Below the pieces are notes generated by a model, which saw only the letters and a program-made list of their open reading frames with translations, was not told where the DNA came from and ran no database searches. From the NCBI GenBank assembly GCA_963920665.1, contig OY987268.1, positions 21,888,501 through 21,952,500 of the forward strand: a stretch of DNA of 64,000 bases. Reading direction: 5' to 3'. Positions 63,094-64,000 of this stretch are shown here, piece by piece (position 1 is the stretch's first letter; every line of letters starts with the position of its first letter). This DNA is from Straminergon stramineum (lineage: Eukaryota > Streptophyta > Bryopsida > Hypnales > Calliergonaceae). A program made the translations under genes and the position numbers.

Positions 63094-63270
63094 GAAGAGA
63101 CGACTGCGAGTATTAACGTTGCAGTTCGAAGAGACTGAGTATCAACGTCGCGTTTCGAAGAAACTGAGAGTATCAACGTCGCGTTTTGAAGAGACTGAGA
63201 GTATCGACGTTCCGTTTGGCAGAGACTGAGAGTATCAAAGTTGCGATTTGTAGAGACTGATGAGAGACCC
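63094..63270. repeat. Minisatellite, ~31-bp unit, about 5 copies
   Basis: Units read AAGAGACTGAGAGTATCAAC followed by GTCGCGTTTTG, with variants; copies begin near 63097, 63131, 63160, 63191 and 63222. It lies about 190-370 bp upstream of the MEX1-like start codon, in its promoter or between divergent promoters. Confidence 0.8.
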
Positions 63271-63341
63271 AAGGTCGCAGTTCCAGAAGGTGGAATACTT
63301 ATGCATGAAGAGCTAAGCTAGCTACTGTAGAGGCGGCCGCG

Positions 63342-64000
63342 TTGCTATTAATGTGGGCAATGAGAAAATTTCATAAACTTCATTTCGACTGTTTATTATT
63401 AATTGTGTTTTCTGATGGATGGTTGGGAGCTTCATGCAATTGGGCGGAGCTCAGGCGAGGAGCTCTGGGGACCATCCATGGGCGCTTCTCTGGTCCTCAG
63501 ACATTGCTTTTGTCAGCAGCGAACTGCCATACGTGGAAAGATCTGTTTAGTTATTATAAAAAAATAGCGTTTGGGGCCTTGGGGAGTATGTTGGAATTTC
63601 CTCCGTCTGCCGTACTGCAAGATGTGGCGCTTGCTGGGAGTGCCGTCTGTAACATTTTGTTGGGCGAGCCCGGGACCACTTTGAATTTCACTCGAGTGAA
63701 GGGTGAGTGGGCGAGGACCATCGGAATCCATCACTGATGGTGAGAAGTCCTTCTCGAAGGCTTGCCCATGCTGAACTGGCTGCCAGCTCCATCACTTGTT
63801 GTTTTAACTTGACTGGGCTATCTTACAGACATCTTGTATTCTAATAACTTATTTCAGGAAGTTGAAGGCATCTAGGATTTAACAGTAACACTAAAATAGT
63901 GTGGTGCTGAGTACATGGACTCTCAATGGTGGTGCAATTATGGATCTTGGGACCACCGCCATCAAGCTTTTGGAGGGCTCTCATGAGCTTACAGGAGGCG
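63342..64000 (+). other. Possible 5' end of a divergent plus-strand gene (cut by window edge)
   Basis: GC rises and a 131-codon frame (63342-63737) runs through a strong donor (GTGAAGG then GTGAGT, about 63709). A pyrimidine-rich acceptor (TTATTTCAG, about 63858) follows. From about 63918 to the end a second frame reads TWTLNGGAIMDLGTTAIKLL and stays open. I recognise no family. These may be 5' UTR or first coding exons; the rest lies outside the window. Confidence 0.3.

Overview
Nuclear DNA of a land plant. Two genes show this: a TIME FOR COFFEE (TIC)-type clock regulator and a MEX1-type maltose transporter, both with many GT-AG introns that splice in frame. GC-rich coding exons, short introns and AT-rich, MITE-laden intergenic DNA would fit a bryophyte or another non-seed plant, but the sequence does not settle the lineage. 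There are no prokaryotic or organellar features.

Layout. 1-13.88 kb: AT-rich intergenic DNA with two TTAA-flanked MITEs, a foldback repeat, a GC-rich island near 4.7-5.4 kb, a perfect 402-bp (ATT)n tract and a dispersed repeat pair. 13.88-42.22 kb: one large inverted duplication. Its arms (about 13,880-27,455 and 28,646-42,221) mirror each other exactly: left position + right position = 56,101. Each arm carries a complete 18-exon TIC-like gene (6,402-bp CDS, 2,133 codons plus stop). The two genes are convergent, with 3' ends facing a spacer that holds a 200-N gap and a 585-bp TTAA-flanked element. The inner ~12.4 kb of the arms shows a single difference (a silent one), while the outer ~1.2 kb (5' flank/5' UTR) is only roughly 80% identical. 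The step lies 12 bp upstream of the start codons. This looks like an old duplication homogenised by gene conversion, or an assembly effect; the N gap means the join between arms is not proven.

42.2-59.1 kb: AT-rich DNA with a hAT-like MITE family (8-bp target duplications), minisatellites, a GC-intermediate zone (48.2-52.1 kb) without a recognisable gene but with a ~165-bp tandem array, a hAT-like MITE nested in a TTAA element, a long-TIR MITE, and a non-autonomous CACTA element with a 3-bp target duplication. 59.9-62.9 kb: the nine-exon MEX1-like gene on the minus strand. 63.0-64.0 kb: a tRNA-like minihelix sequence, a ~31-bp minisatellite, and what may be the 5' end of a divergent plus-strand gene.

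Function. TIC links the clock to metabolism and MEX1 exports maltose from plastids during starch breakdown, so both gene families touch night-time starch use. Nothing in the sequence shows that the linkage is functional.
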